From contig CM038214.1 of NCBI GenBank assembly GCA_021442155.1, positions 25,599,450-25,663,449 of the forward strand: a stretch of 64,000 nucleotides of DNA, in the 5' to 3' direction. The position numbers were made by a program, and so were the translations under genes. Of this stretch, positions 11,400-23,439 are shown piece after piece. Within the stretch, counting starts at the first letter, position 1. Each line of letters starts with the position of its first letter. This DNA is from Cymbidium sinense (lineage: Eukaryota; Streptophyta; Magnoliopsida; Asparagales; Orchidaceae). The notes beneath the pieces were generated by a model that made no database searches, was not told the origin of the DNA, and worked only from the letters and a program-made list of their open reading frames with translations.

Positions 11400-12399
11400 G
11401 GAATATAATTTCACCACAACCTCTAACAAAACTAGTTTGGTTGAGAGAGATAATTCTATTAAGTAAAGGACTAAGTCTATTGGTAAGAATTTTGAATATC
11501 AACTTATAGAAGAATGTGCAAAGACTAATAGGTCTAAAATCACTACAATAGTCTAGATTATCTTTCTTTTATATGAGAACAATAGAAGTAGTAGAAAAAA
11601 ATCTAGGAAAGAATTTCCATTAAAAAATCAATCATAACCTTAATCAAATCATTTTAATGATAAACCAACATTTCTAAAAAAATTGAGCGGAAATCCTCCG
11701 CACCAATAGAATATCTATGTTCATGCTATTAACTTTTAAAATTTCATCTTCATTAGTATAATGGTAAGCAAATCATTATCATCATTTGTAAATAGAAGGA
11801 ATCAAGTGTGATACAAAAAGCATATTTCTAAAGTAATTAATAGCTGATTCCTTAATATCATTATTCTCCATAATCCAATCTCCATTATCATTTTTATTTT
11901 TTGGATATTATTTAAAGCTCTCTTTTTATTAACCAAAGCAAGGAAATACCTAGTATTCTGCCACCATCCACAATATGTTTACTAGCTTTTTTGGTGCTAA
12001 TAAGTCTATTTCATATTTTGCTCATAAGTTTATCTTTCTCCTCGTCAAGTCTATAATCTTAGAAGGATTAGACATAATAGAGAATTCAAGATCACAAACC
12101 AATCAGCAGAAAGGTTTTTAAAGCAATGCTTGTTCCACCAGCCCAATTTTGTCTTTTAACTTTATACCAAATTCTATTCATCCCCATAATCAAATTATTA
12201 GTATGTAAAGGAGCTATCCAATTATTAGCCACAATAGTAAAAAAATCAATATGTTGAATCCACATGTTTTCAAATCTAAAAGGAGAGGGGTTTTTAAGTC
12301 TATTAGAATTATCTTTAATAGAAACCAGAAGAGGATCATGATATGACAAGGTTTTGGTTAAATGGTCCACAGAAGTAATAGGGCATTGAGTAATCCAAT
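11400..12399 (-). pseudogene. L1 LINE ORF2 RT N-terminus, truncated (minus copy)
   Basis: Minus-strand N-terminal part of an L1 reverse transcriptase plus the EN-RT connection. The clearest phrase is KILTNRLSPLLNRIISLNQT, then SFVRG, at 11400-11495. It matches the equivalent segment of the plus-strand L1 at 22110-22190. Upstream are the DFRPIS-like region at about 11530 and the linker with NPSPFRFENMWIQHIDFF near 12240-12300. The RT palm with its catalytic residues and everything 3' of it is missing: the element stops near 11400 and unrelated DNA follows. Frameshifts throughout. Confidence 0.78.
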
Positions 12400-12985
12400 G
12401 ACTATTAAAAAAATACAGCCCAATCTTTACCAAAGTCTAGAGTTTTGCCAAGTATAATTAGAGCCCTTAAATCCAATATCAATCAAATTACAATCAATGG
12501 TCGTATTGGAGAAATCTTTGATAGAATGAATATTAGGAGAGAAACCACCACTTTGTTCAAATGAGAACAAAATGGTGTTGAAATCTCCACCAACAAACTT
12601 GGTTTGTTGACAGAGGCAGCAAAATCCCTTAAATTATCTCAAAGAAGATTTCTACCAGATCTACAATAAGATGCATAAATAAAATACCCCAAAACACAAT
12701 AATCACCATAAGAGATTTGAGCATTGACAACTTGATGAAAGTCATCAAGAATAGAAACCTCAATAAAATTATTCCAAAAACACCAAATCTTATTACTAAC
12801 ATTAGAGAAAAATGTATTGAAACCGATCCTTCTAGCAACATGGTTAATTTTATTAGCATGAATAAGAGGCTCTAGAACAATAAGAAGAGAAATACTATGA
12901 ATGTTACAAAGATTTTGAATATGATTATGAATAGAGAGGGTGTCGATCCCTCTAACATTCCAAATAAGAAAATTAAACATAAGGA
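12400..12985 (-). pseudogene. L1 LINE ORF2 endonuclease (minus copy)
   Basis: Minus-strand apurinic/apyrimidinic-like endonuclease that nicks target DNA in LINE retrotransposition. It begins with MFNFLIWNVRGIDTLSI at 12980, with the Asn of WNVRG, then LLIVLEPLIHANKI (catalytic Glu), and GGDFNT near 12571-12598 read in another frame. The later SDH motif has become SYH, so catalysis would be lost. Two overlapping frames (12629-12859 and 12639-12980) both show long open stretches; the one with WNVRG is the real one. The homologue is at 20558-21360 on the plus strand. Confidence 0.82.
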
Positions 12986-14047
12986 AAATAAAAAAGGGTC
13001 ATTAAGCAAAGGTTAATTAAGAGAGGAGTGAGAGGCTACAGCAGATCTAGTATTTTTGCACAATTTGGGAGAGAAATTTTTAACATTTTTTTCATTTTAG
13101 CATGATAAGTTTGGAAGCCATTTTCTTTTCCCCTAGAGTTATCATCCAAGTAAGATTTAGTAACTTTGGCCATAGATTTAGAGAAATCTCCAAGTGTTTG
13201 GGGGGAGTTCACCTTCTTCCAAATTTATATTTAGTTGAAAAGTATGATTAACATAAATATCGTTTAGTAATGAGAGATGCGATGCTTTAGAACCATTTAA
13301 AGCAAAAGTAGTAAAATCTAGATTATAAATGTTTTCGATGCTCGCATCATTTAAATCCTCATTAAAATCTTAATTTTCATCGATCAAAACCAGATAGATG
13401 AAAATATAATTAGAAGAAATAGAATCATCTTCTAATAACTTAGAGAATTTATTATTCTCGCATTAGAAATATTCAAATTCAAAAAAGGGATAAGAGGTAA
13501 ATCATCCTTCCCATTTTGAATATCGATCAATCCTACTAACATTAGAAGCCAAAACATGTTCAATAGGATTAACCTTGATATCCAAGGAATCAACCTCAAT
13601 GACTTCATACCATCCTTGGATAGGCCAAACATGGAGTCAACTTATGGGAAGAGATAAAATTTTCCTTAGGAGGAATTCATTTTTTTAAGTGGGGATGGAG
13701 AATAAAACATTCCGAATTATCATGATCATGTATTTTATAGTGGGAACAAAAAACTAGGAGGTTCTCCAATTCAACCTTTTGTGAATTCCCATATTTTTCA
13801 GAGCCAATCTAAACTTTCATAGGGTATTTTTCAATTATGTCTAATTCAATGAAGATCCGAGCCACATAAGGGTGAGATCGCTCAGAGGTCACATGGTTGA
13901 GTTGCAAAGGCTGACCAAATAAAGCCCCGATAGCAAAAAGCACATGGTGGGTAAGAAAATGAATGCGCATATTAGGAAGAGATAACCACATAAAGATAAT
14001 AGGAGATTCCTCTTTAATGTTAAAATGGGGTGACCACTTCAACAAAC
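12986..14047 (-). pseudogene. L1 LINE ORF1 (minus copy)
   Basis: Minus-strand ORF1, the nucleic-acid-binding protein of plant L1s. 13809-14045 encodes a DUF4283-like segment (LKWSPHFNIKEESPI, LPNMRIHFLTHHVLFAIGAL), the same as 19479-19790 on the plus strand. The zinc-knuckle region follows near 13720-13790. Short low-complexity pieces (13432-13632) match 19951-20110. Its N-terminal third is missing because the L1 is cut at 14047 by gypsy copy C. Several stops and frameshifts. Confidence 0.78.
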
Positions 14048-14054
14048 ATATTTA

Positions 14055-15600
14055 ACACAAGACACCATCCATAACAGTGTAGGAAAGTGCTCTCTATTTC
14101 ATATGATGGGCTTGGGACTTCTCTTGAGGTAGTTTTCCTTTATTTAGGTAATCCAGGAATGGTTGCCTCCAATCTAACTACTCATCCTTTTTGGCAATGG
14201 CAACCTCCCCTTCAAGAGAGTACTTTTCGATGAGTTCAATATCAACAAGGGATAAGACTTGTCTACTTTGGACCTTTATTGATAAGGACTCATCCTACGG
14301 ACATGCCAATTCCTTCACAAGCTTGGATAAAGTATACACTATGACGATTCTCTCCTCGAGGAATCTTATAAATGGTAACCTCTGAGATTTGGGCCAACAA
14401 CTCCATGGTGTACTTGTGGTAGTGATGGGGCTTGGGCTTTATAATTTTATAGGACCTAGCGATTTGGTTGATAATTAGCTGAGAATCCCCAAAGATGTTG
14501 ATGTTTTGGATTCTTAGAGTAATGGATAACTCCAGACCTGCAATTAGAGCCTCATATTCAGCTTCATTATTGGTGCAAGGATTGGATCGATGATATGACA
14601 ATCTCATCACATCATAGTCTGGAGTTAAAAGAATTATTCTTACCCTTACCTTTCATGGAATTGTATATTATGGTTTTTCTCCTCTTTGAGAGGAAGCCGT
14701 GCCATCAAAGTACATCTCCCAATAGTGAATGCCAGTATCCCCTAAGTTCATGATTTGTTCATCATGGAGATCATCACTAAGCGAAGAGTTAGCAAGAAGT
14801 GGGTGTGTTGCAAAGAAATTCGCTAGTGCTTGTCCTTTCACTGCGCAGAGGGGTATGAAGGTAATGTCAAATTATGAGAGGATCAAGGATCATCGTGCCA
14901 ATTGTTAGGATAGTGTCCGCCGTGTCATGAGGTATTGTAGTGGATTGACACTAGAGATTAAGTTTAGTTTATGAGGAAACATGTAGTGCTATAACTTTTG
15001 GGATGCAAAGATAAAAGCTAGGAAATACTTCTCAATGGTTGGATAATTAGACTCGTAGGGATTAGGTGAGAGGTAGTAGAGTGTATTTTCCTTCCCTTCA
15101 TTATTTGGGCCAACAAAAACCAAGGGAGTTGTCTAACATAGGTAATGTATAAGTGGTTTGCTAGGATGGGGCTATCGACCATCATCGTATGCTTGATGTC
15201 TTTGAAGGCATGCTCACACTCATCATCCCACTTGAACTTGGCATTTTGACAAGTCGAGAATGGTCGACATCTTCCCAATAGGTTGGATATAAATTATCTT
15301 AGATACGTCAACCACCCTTGAAATGATCTGAGTTGAGTTAAACTTTTAGGGGGTAGAATTTCTAATATGGCCTTGATCTTCTCCGGATCAATTTTGATTC
15401 CTGGTATCAGGCAAAAAACACCAGGAATCCCCTTGAAGCCACTCCTAATGCACACTTCAGGGTGTTCATTTTGAGGTTAAATTGCCTTAACTATTTGAAA
15501 ACTACTCTCAAGTTAAAGAGATGGTCTTCCTTTTCTATACTTTTTACAATGAGATCATCGACATATCACTCAACTTGATTATGAATGAGTTCATCAATGA
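14055..15600 (-). pseudogene. Gypsy pol fragment, copy C (aRH-RH-RT)
   Basis: Minus-strand fragment co-linear with about 826-2400 of copy A. From low to high coordinates it contains the integrase-proximal linker, the additional RNase H (CTNNEAEYEALIAGLELSI and NIFGDSQLIINQIA at 14430-14580, better preserved than in copy A), the native RNase H (FKWDDECEHAFKDIK near 15210) and the RT catalytic YVDD at 15553-15565. It is cut on the left at the L1 and on the right at telomere-like DNA, both within coding sequence, so it is a recombination fragment and not an insertion with its own ends. Confidence 0.84.
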
Positions 15601-16789
15601 TTTGAGTTTAAAATAAAATAAAACCTAAACTTAAACCTAAACCTAAAACTAAAAATAAAATAAAATAATCTAAAAAAATAAACTAAAATAAATGAAATAA
15701 AACCAAAACTAAACTAAAAGTAAAATAAACCTAAGAATAAAAAACTTAAATAAAATAAAATTAAATGTAAAATAAAAGAAAAATAAACCTAAAATAAAAC
15801 CAAATAAAACTTAAACCTAAAAATAAACCTAAAAATAAAACATAAAAAATAAATAAAATTATAACTAAACCCTAAACTAAAAAAAACCTAAACCTAAAAT
15901 GAAATTAAAATAAACAAAATAAAATAAACCTAAACCTAAACTAAAATAAACTAAAATAAAATAAATAAAACCTAAACCTAAACCTAAACTAAATAATATA
16001 AAATAAACTAAAAATAAACTTAAACCCAAACTAAAAAAATAAAACATAAAAATAAACATAAAATAAAAACCTAAAACTTAAACCTAAAAAAATAAAATAA
16101 AAACCTAAACCTAAACCTAAAAATAAATAATAAAACCAAAACTTGAATAATAAAATAAAAAGAAAACTCAACTAAAAATAAACCTAAACCAAAACCTAAA
16201 CCTAAAATATTAACTAAAATGAAAAACCTAAACAAAAATAAATAAACTAAACTAAATAAAAACAAAAAATAAACCTAAAAAAATAAAAAATAAAATAAAC
16301 TAAAATAAATAAAAAATAGACTAATTAAACTAAATAAAGCTAAACATACCAATTTACTTAATTAAAAAACCACTAAACCCTAAATCCTAAATCCTAAACC
16401 CTAAACCTAAACCATAAACCTACAACCTTAAACCCTAAACCCTAAACTAAATAAACCTAAACCTAATCCTATCGATTTACTTTATTTAAAAAAATGCCTA
16501 AACCCTAAACCCTAAACAGCAAACTCTAAACACTAAACCCTAAACCTTAATCCTTAACCTTAAACCCTAAAAGCATAAAACCTAAAACTTTAATCCCAAA
16601 ACCCTAAGACCTACACCCTGAACCCTAAACCCTAAACCCTAAACTGTAACCCTAAATCATAAACACTAAACCCAAACACTAAACCCTAAACCCTAAACCC
16701 TACACTCCAAACCTTAAACATAATCCTAAAGTAACTAAATAAATTAAAAAGTAAACATAATAAACCTAAACCTAAACCTAAACCCTAAG
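15601..16789 (+). repeat. Degenerate telomere-like array
   Basis: AAACCT/AAAAT-rich repeat from 15601 to 16370, then a spacer copy near 16340 and another near 16467 (ATTTACTTTATTTAAAAAA), then purer CCCTAAA runs up to 16735. The plus strand is almost free of G. The last 60 bp (AAACCTAAACCCTAAG) lead into GRP module 1. No gene is seen. Confidence 0.88.
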
Positions 16790-17270
16790 AATGGGCATAA
16801 CTTTGGCGGTAGGAACATCAACATCAACTAAGCTCAGTCTAGCTCTAGCGGTGGAGGCGGAGGTGGAGGCAGCAGTTAATGCAGTGGTGGTGGGGGTCTA
16901 GAGGTGCTTATGGATATGGAGGTGGTGGTCGGAGCAGTGGTGGTTATGGAGGCCGGAGAAGCGACGGAGGTTACTGCCATGGTGGTGACGGAGGGAGATA
17001 TCGGGGATATGATGTTGGATCCCGCTACTCAAGAGGCCAAAGTGGTTATGATGGGAACTAGAGAAACTGAAGAATGGTCGATCCGATTTGCTTCTTATGA
17101 AACTGTGTCTTTAGAGTAAAGACTTTTCTAGTAATCTAGGGTTTTTAATTTATCTATGCGTGCTCATTTTTATCTATGTCATCACTGGTGTCTTAGAAAA
17201 CTTTGTGTGTTACTTGGTTAATGAAATAAAAAAGAAGAAATGTTGAATATGAAATTGTTCTTTGTTAAAA
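16790..17270 (+). pseudogene. GRP retrocopy module 1
   Basis: Plus-strand fragment of a plant glycine-rich RNA-binding protein gene (RRM plus Gly-rich tail; RNA chaperone family of GRP7 type). It starts in the last RRM strand, reading NGHNFGGRNININ where the family has NGQxLDGRxITVNEAQSR, followed by a Gly/Ser/Tyr/Arg tail ending GSRYSRGQSGYDGN. There are stops after ININ and after GGGSS, a frameshift, and a TGG-to-TAG change ending the frame at 17061. About 200 bp of 3' UTR follow to a run of A joined to telomere-like repeat. The RRM RNP motifs are absent, so it cannot encode a working protein. Confidence 0.85.
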
Positions 17271-18868
17271 TAAACCAAATACCTTAGCCTAGACATAAAA
17301 CCTAAACCCTAAACCCTAAAAACCTAAAACCCTAAACCATAAACCCATAAAACACTAAACCCTAAAACCCTAAACCCTAAAACCAAAAACCTAAAACCTA
17401 AACCCTAAACCCAAAATCAAAAACCCAAAACCCCAAACCCTAAATCCTAAACCCTAAATGCTAAACCCAAAACCCAAAACCCTAAACCCTAAAAAGCTAA
17501 AAACCTAAACCTAAACTATATAAAACCTAAAAATAAAATAAAAAAAAACCTAAACCAAAATAAAATAAAATAATAAAATAAAATAAAAACCTAAACCAAA
17601 ACCAAAACTTAAAAAGAAAATAAAATAAAAAATAAAAACATAACTAAAATAAAATAAGGAAAAATCAAAACTAAAGTAAAAAATCTTAAATAAAATAAAA
17701 TAAAAACTAAATAAAAAACTAAACCTAAAAAATAAACCTAAAAATAAAATCAAAAACTAAATAAAAAATAAATCCTAAACCCTAAACTAAAAAAAAAACT
17801 AAACCTAAACTAAAAAAAACTAAACTAAAATAACTAAAACCTAAACCCTAAATAAAATATAATAAAATAAACTAAAAATAAACCTAAACCTAAACTAAAA
17901 ATAATTCCTAAAATAAAAACCTAAATCCTAGACCTAAAAAAATAAAATAAAAACCTAAACCTAAACCTACAAATAAAAAATAAAAATGAAAAAAATAAAA
18001 CCTAAAAATAAACCTAAAATAAAAACCTAAAAACTAAACCCTAAACCTTAAACCTTAAAAAGCTAAAAACATAAAACTAAGCTAAATAAAACCTAAAATA
18101 AAAAAATAAATAAAACCTAAACAAAAAATTAAATGAACAAATAAAATAAAATAAAAACATAAATCAAAACCTAAACCTAAACCTAAAAAGAAAATAAAAT
18201 AAAAAATAAAAATGAAACTAAAATAAAATAAAATAAAAGCTAAACCTAAGTTAAAAATAAAGTAAACCTAAAATAAAATAAAATAAAAACTAAATAAAAA
18301 CCTAAACCTAAAAAACAAAACCTAAATATAAATAAAAAAATAAAACCTAAATGCTAAACTAAAAAAAACCTAGACCTAAAATAAAAATAAAATAAACCTA
18401 AACCTAAACTAAGATAAACTAAACTAAAATAAATAAAGCTTAAACCTAAACCTAAACCTAAACTAAATAAAATATAATAAATTACAAATAAACCTAAACC
18501 TAAACTAAAAAAGAATACCTAAAAATAAACCTAAAATAAAAACCTAAAACCTAAACCTAAAAATAAAATAAAAACCTAAACCTAAACCTAAAAATAAAAA
18601 ATAAAACCTAGACCTAAAAAAATAAGATAAAAATAAAACTAAACTAAAAAATAAACCTAAACCTAAACCTAAACCAAAACAAAAAAACTAAAATAAATAA
18701 ACTAAACTAAAATAAAATAAACCTAAAAAAATATATATAACTAAAATAAATAAAAAATAAACTAAATAAACCTTAACCTACTTTTAATTTAAAAAATCAA
18801 AATAATAAAACAAATATAAATAAATATAAAACCCTAAACCTAAATCTACAACCCTAAACTCTAAACCC
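17271..18868 (+). repeat. Degenerate telomere-like array
   Basis: CCCTAAA-rich 17290-17490, then AAACCTAAAC/AAAAT-rich to 18770. A recurrent word AAACCTAAACTAAATAAAACC with variants occurs near 17500 and 18070, indicating two internal units. A degraded spacer lies near 18785 and a short CCCTAAA run abuts the L1 5' end. No gene is seen. Confidence 0.88.
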
Positions 18869-19031
18869 TAACCTAACCCTCCTCCCCAAGCTTCTCATTC
18901 TCTGGTGATTTTTGAATCCCTCTTGGTGGCACACCCCCGACTTGGTATTTTTGTGGGTTTGGCTTCGATTTTGACCGATTTCAAAAGCTTGAACAACATT
19001 TGACTATTTACGAGATGTTTTTTCATTGACC

Positions 19032-20557
19032 ATGGCTATGGTGAGTTCGATTCATTGTGCTCCACCTTAAGATATGGATGTTTCAGTTAAGGCATCTGAC
19101 ATTTTGGGGATTGGCGGCCCTAATGCTGCATCTTCTACTAAATCTTTTAAGGAAGCGCTCTCTGGTAAGATTTCTCCCTCTATTGATTCAGTTAATCTAA
19201 TTTTGACATCTTTCAGAGGTTTCCTAGCCATAATGTATTCTGATGTGGATGTTGAAAAGTTGACAAAGCCCTTTGAATTTTCTCTTGTTTGTAAATTTGC
19301 TTTGCGTCATCTGAATTTGGATAAGATTCGCTCTTTTTTCCATAATCTCAAGCTTACAGGTGCCTTCTAGATTGGTCTTATTAACCATCGGCATATCCTG
19401 ATTAAACTTTCTAATGATCTAGATTATTCATGTGTTTTATCGCATCATTCTTATTTTTTCTTTAATTCTCAAAAGTGTTTGCTAAAGTGGCCACCCCTTT
19501 TTGACATTAAGGAGGAATCTCCTATTATCCTTATGTGGTTATCTCTTCCTAATATGTGTAGTCATTTTGTTACCTATCATGTGCTTTTTTCTATCGGGGC
19601 TTTATTTTGTCGGTCTTTTCAACTCGACCAAGTGACTGCTGAGCAATCTCACCCTTCTATGTCTCGGATCATCATGGAATTAGACATAACTAAAAATTAC
19701 CCTAAGGAAGTTTGGATTGGCTCTGAAAATTACAGGTACTTGCAAAAGGTTGAATTGGAGAACCTTTCAATATTTTTGTTCCCACTATAAAATACACAGT
19801 CATGATAATTCAGAATGTTTTATTCTCCATCCCCACTTAAGAAAATGAATTCCTCCTAAGGAAAATGTTGCCTCTACCCATAAGCAGATTCCTACTTATG
19901 TTTAGAAATCTGATCTAAGGATGGTATGAAGGCTTATTGAGGTTGATTCCTTGGATATCAGGGTTAATCTTGTTGAGCATGTTTTGGCTTCTAATGTTGG
20001 TAGGGATTCAACCGATATTCAAAATGGGAAGGTTGTTTTACCTCTTATTCCTGCTTTGAATTTAAATATTTCTAATGCAAAGAATAATAAATTCTCTAAG
20101 TTATTAAAAAATGATTCTATTCTTGCCTCTATGCTAGCTTTGATTGATGAAAATAAAGCTTTTAATGAGGATTAAAATGATGTTGAGCATGATGAAAACA
20201 TTTTTGATCCAGATTTTACTACTTGTGCTTTAAATGGCTCTAAATCATCACCATCTCTCATTTCTAATCTTGATATTCATGTTAATCCTACTTTTTGACT
20301 AAATATGGATTTGGAAGAAGGTAAACACCCCTCCAAACACTTGGAGATTTCTCCTAAATCTATGACCAATGTTACTAAATCTTACTCTGATGTTGACTCT
20401 AGGGGAAAAGAAAATGGTTTCCAAACTTATCATGCTAAAAAGAAAAAAAAAATGTTAAAAATTTCCTTCCCAAATTGTCCAAAAATACTAGATCTGCCAC
20501 GACCTCTCACACCTCTCTTAATTAACCTTTGCTTAACCCACCTTTTTTATTTTCCTT
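19032..20557 (+). pseudogene. L1 ORF1 (DUF4283/zinc-knuckle protein)
   Basis: Nucleic-acid-binding ORF1 of the plus-strand L1. The likely start is the ATG at 19032, in frame with the open stretch at 19074-19370 after one TAA. Another point stop (TAG at 19368) separates it from 19479-19790 in the same frame, which holds the DUF4283-like part (LKWPPLFDIKEESPI, YPKEVWIGSENYRYL). A frameshift near 19770 leads to a zinc-knuckle remnant CSHYKIHSHDNSEC, in which the second Cys is Tyr. The C-terminal Ser/Asn/Lys-rich tail continues in another frame through 19951-20160 and 20305-20460. The end overlaps the region just before ORF2. Confidence 0.8.
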
Positions 20558-21360
20558 ATGAATAATTTTGTTATTTGGAATGTTAGAGGGATCGATACTC
20601 TTTCTATTCGTAATCATAATAGAAATCTTTTTTGCATTTATAATATTTCTCTTCTTATTGTTCTAGAGCTTCTTAGCTAATAAAATTAACCATGTTGCTA
20701 GAATGATTGGTTTCAATAAATTTTTCTCTAATGTTAGTAATAAGATTTGGTGTTTTTGGAATAATTTTGTTGAGATCTCTATTCTTGATGACTTTCACCA
20801 AGTTGTCAATGCTCAAATCTCTTATGGTGATTATTGTGTTTTGGGCTCTTATGTTTATGCATCTTGTTATTGATCTGGTAGAAATCTTCTTTAGGATAAT
20901 TTAAGGAATTTTGCTACCTCTATCAATAAACCTTGGTTTGTTGGTGGTGATTTCAACACCATTTTAATCTCTTTTGAATGAAGTGGTGGTTGCTCTCTTA
21001 ATATTCATTCCATGGAAGATTTATCCAATATGATCCTTGATTCTAATTTGATTGATATTGGCTTTAAGTGCACTAATTATACTTGGAAAAACTCTAGAAT
21101 TTGGCAAATGTTAGACCAGATTCTATTTAATACTCATTGGATTACTAAATGGCCTATTACTTCTATTGACCAATTAAGCAGAACCATGTCAGAACATGCA
21201 CCTCTTCTGGTTTCTATTAAAGAAAATTCTAATAGAATAAAAAACCCCACTCTTTTTAAATTTCAAAACATGTGGATTCAACATATTGATTTTTTTAATG
21301 TTGTGGCTAATAATTGGAAAGCTAATTTACATCCTGATAATTCAATTAGGGGATGAATAC
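20558..21360 (+). pseudogene. L1 ORF2 endonuclease domain
   Basis: APE-type endonuclease at the ORF2 N-terminus. The start ATG at 20558 gives MNNFVIWNVRGIDTLSIRN. Then come LIVLEL (Glu position), GGDFNTI near 20938-20965, CTNYTWKNSR near 21072 and SEHAPLLVS near 21190. The family motif is SDH, so the Asp is replaced by Glu. In-frame stops occur (for example after LELLS and after FG in SCYxSG). The long frame at 21012-21356 carries the C-terminal half. The neighbouring ORF1 end is within a few tens of bases, the usual L1 arrangement. Confidence 0.82.
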
Positions 21361-22857
21361 ACTTTGGTTTAAACATAAAATACCTAAACAAAATTTGGGC
21401 TGGTGGAACAAGCATTATTTTAAAAAAACCTTTTTTTGCTAATATTAAATATATGAAAAAATTGGTTTGGGATCTTGAAGTCTTTGTTATGTCTGATCCT
21501 TCTAAGATTACAGACTTGACTGAAGTGAAAGAAAAACTTGTTAACTTCCAAAATAGGGAAGTTACCTATTGGTGCCAAAAAGTTGCTAGTAAACATATTA
21601 CTGATGGTAACAGGAATACTAGGTATTTCCATGGTTTGGTTAATAAAAAGACAGCATTAAATAATATTGAAAACATTAAAAATGATAATGGATATTAGAT
21701 TATGGAGAATAATGATATTAAGGAATCACTTATTAATTACTTTAGAAATATGCTTAACAAGAATTGCTCTTAAAAAACTATTTATCAATCATAGTGGATT
21801 CCTTCTATTATTACTAATGATGATAATGATTTGCTTACCATTGTGCCTAATGAAGATGAAATTTTCAAAGTTCTAAATAGCATGAACATAGATTTTGTTG
21901 CTGGTCCGAGGGTTTCACTACTCAATTTTTTCAAAAATGTTGGTTTATCATTAAAAATGATTTGATTGAGGCTGTGATTGATTTTGTTTTTAAGGTAATC
22001 CTTTTCTTAGAAATTTTTCTAGTACTTTTATTGTTCTCATACTTAAGAAAGATAATCCGGACTATTGTAGTGATTTCAGACCTATTAGTCTGTGCACCTT
22101 ATTCAATAAGCTGATTTGCAAAGTTCTTACCAACAGACTTAGTCCTTTACTTAATAGAATTATCTCTCCACCAAACTATTTTTGTTAGAGGTATATCTAT
22201 TTCTGATAATATTTTACTTGCCTAAGAATTAATTCATGATCTTGATGCCAAGACTAGATGTGGGAACATCCTTTTCAAAATAGATATTACCAAAGCCTTT
22301 GATAACATCTCTTAGGATTTCCTTTTCCATATTCTAAATTTATTTGGGTTTTCTGATAAATTTATTTTCTTATAGAAAATTGTATTAATAATGCTTGGTT
22401 TTCAATTTTGCTTAATGGGGAAGCCTTGGATTTCTTTCTCTCTTCCCATGGCTTACAACAAGGGGATCCTTTATCTCCTACTTTATTTATTATTGTTGTT
22501 GAGTACTTATCTAGGAGCATCAATGATTTATTCTTAAACAATCATAGTATGTACTACAAAACACTTGATGGTCTTACTATTTCCCATTTAAGTTTTGCAT
22601 ATGATTTCATTATTTTTTGCAATGCTTCTACTTATCACATCAAGTATCTCAAGTCTTTTTTAAATAAATTTGGTAGAGAAAGTGGCCTTTCTATCAATGA
22701 TAAGAAAAAATATTTTATCACTTCCTCTAGTATCTCCAATAATAAAATCAATCAAATCCTACATATCACTAATTTTAAACATCAACACTTACCACTTATG
22801 TACTTGGATGCTCTGCTCTTTAAAGTCCCAAAATATTCTCGTCTATTTGACTAGTTA
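21361..22857 (+). pseudogene. L1 ORF2 reverse transcriptase
   Basis: RT domain with its N-terminal connection. Landmarks in order: SKHITDGNRNTRYFH (21590), PNEDEIFKVLNSMN (21845), LKKDNPDYCSDFRPISLC (22050), FKIDITKAFDNIS with the first catalytic Asp (22274), GLQQGDPLSPTLF (22454), and the catalytic loop at 22590-22611. The loop reads SFAYDFIIF; L1 elements have FADD, so the first Asp of the pair is Tyr (codon TAT at 22599-22601). The segment 22408-22854 is open for 148 codons. Other frameshifts and stops lie upstream. This loss alone would abolish polymerisation. Confidence 0.85.
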
Positions 22858-23439
22858 ATTCAAAAAATTTTAAATAAAATTTTTATTTGGAAATTCCATT
22901 TACTTTCCTTTGGTGGTAGACTCGCTATTCGTAAAAGCACTCTTAACTCAATGCCTCTTTATTTGATTCAAACTATTATCCCCACTAATGCTACACTTAT
23001 CAGAATTGATCATTTGCTTAACAAATTTTTTTGGGGCTCCAATAATTCCACCAAAAGAATGCATTGGACATCTTGGCATAAATGTTGTGGTCCTTTGGGA
23101 GAAGGTGCTCTTGGTTGAAAGCCTATTCGTGAAGCTATCATTATCTTCTCTCATAAGCTCTAGTGGAATTTTAGAAAGAATGATAGACTTTGGGCTATTT
23201 TTATGATGGAAAAATATTGCCAAGGTAAACACCCCCTTAAATGCTTATAAAGTTGGTGACTCTCCAATTTGGAAAAGGCTTTGCTCTATTAAATGAGTTA
23301 TCAAATCATTAATATCTTCGGGTATTCAATCGGGTTCTTCCTTCTATTGTCAAGACAATTAGATTGGCAATGGGTCTATTGACACTCCTTTATCTACCCA
23401 CTCTACTGCTGGCATCAAAGTTAATTCTTTTTAGCTTAA
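22858..23439 (+). pseudogene. L1 ORF2 RT C-terminal region
   Basis: Continuation of ORF2 between the RT and the zinc-binding domain, in mixed frames. I read KFHLLSFGGRLAI near 22893-22930, NKFFWGSNNSTKRMHWTSW near 23020-23075 and KCCGPLGEGALG near 23080-23120, which are typical of the thumb region of plant L1s. No catalytic residues are expected here. Stops and frameshifts are frequent. Confidence 0.7.
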
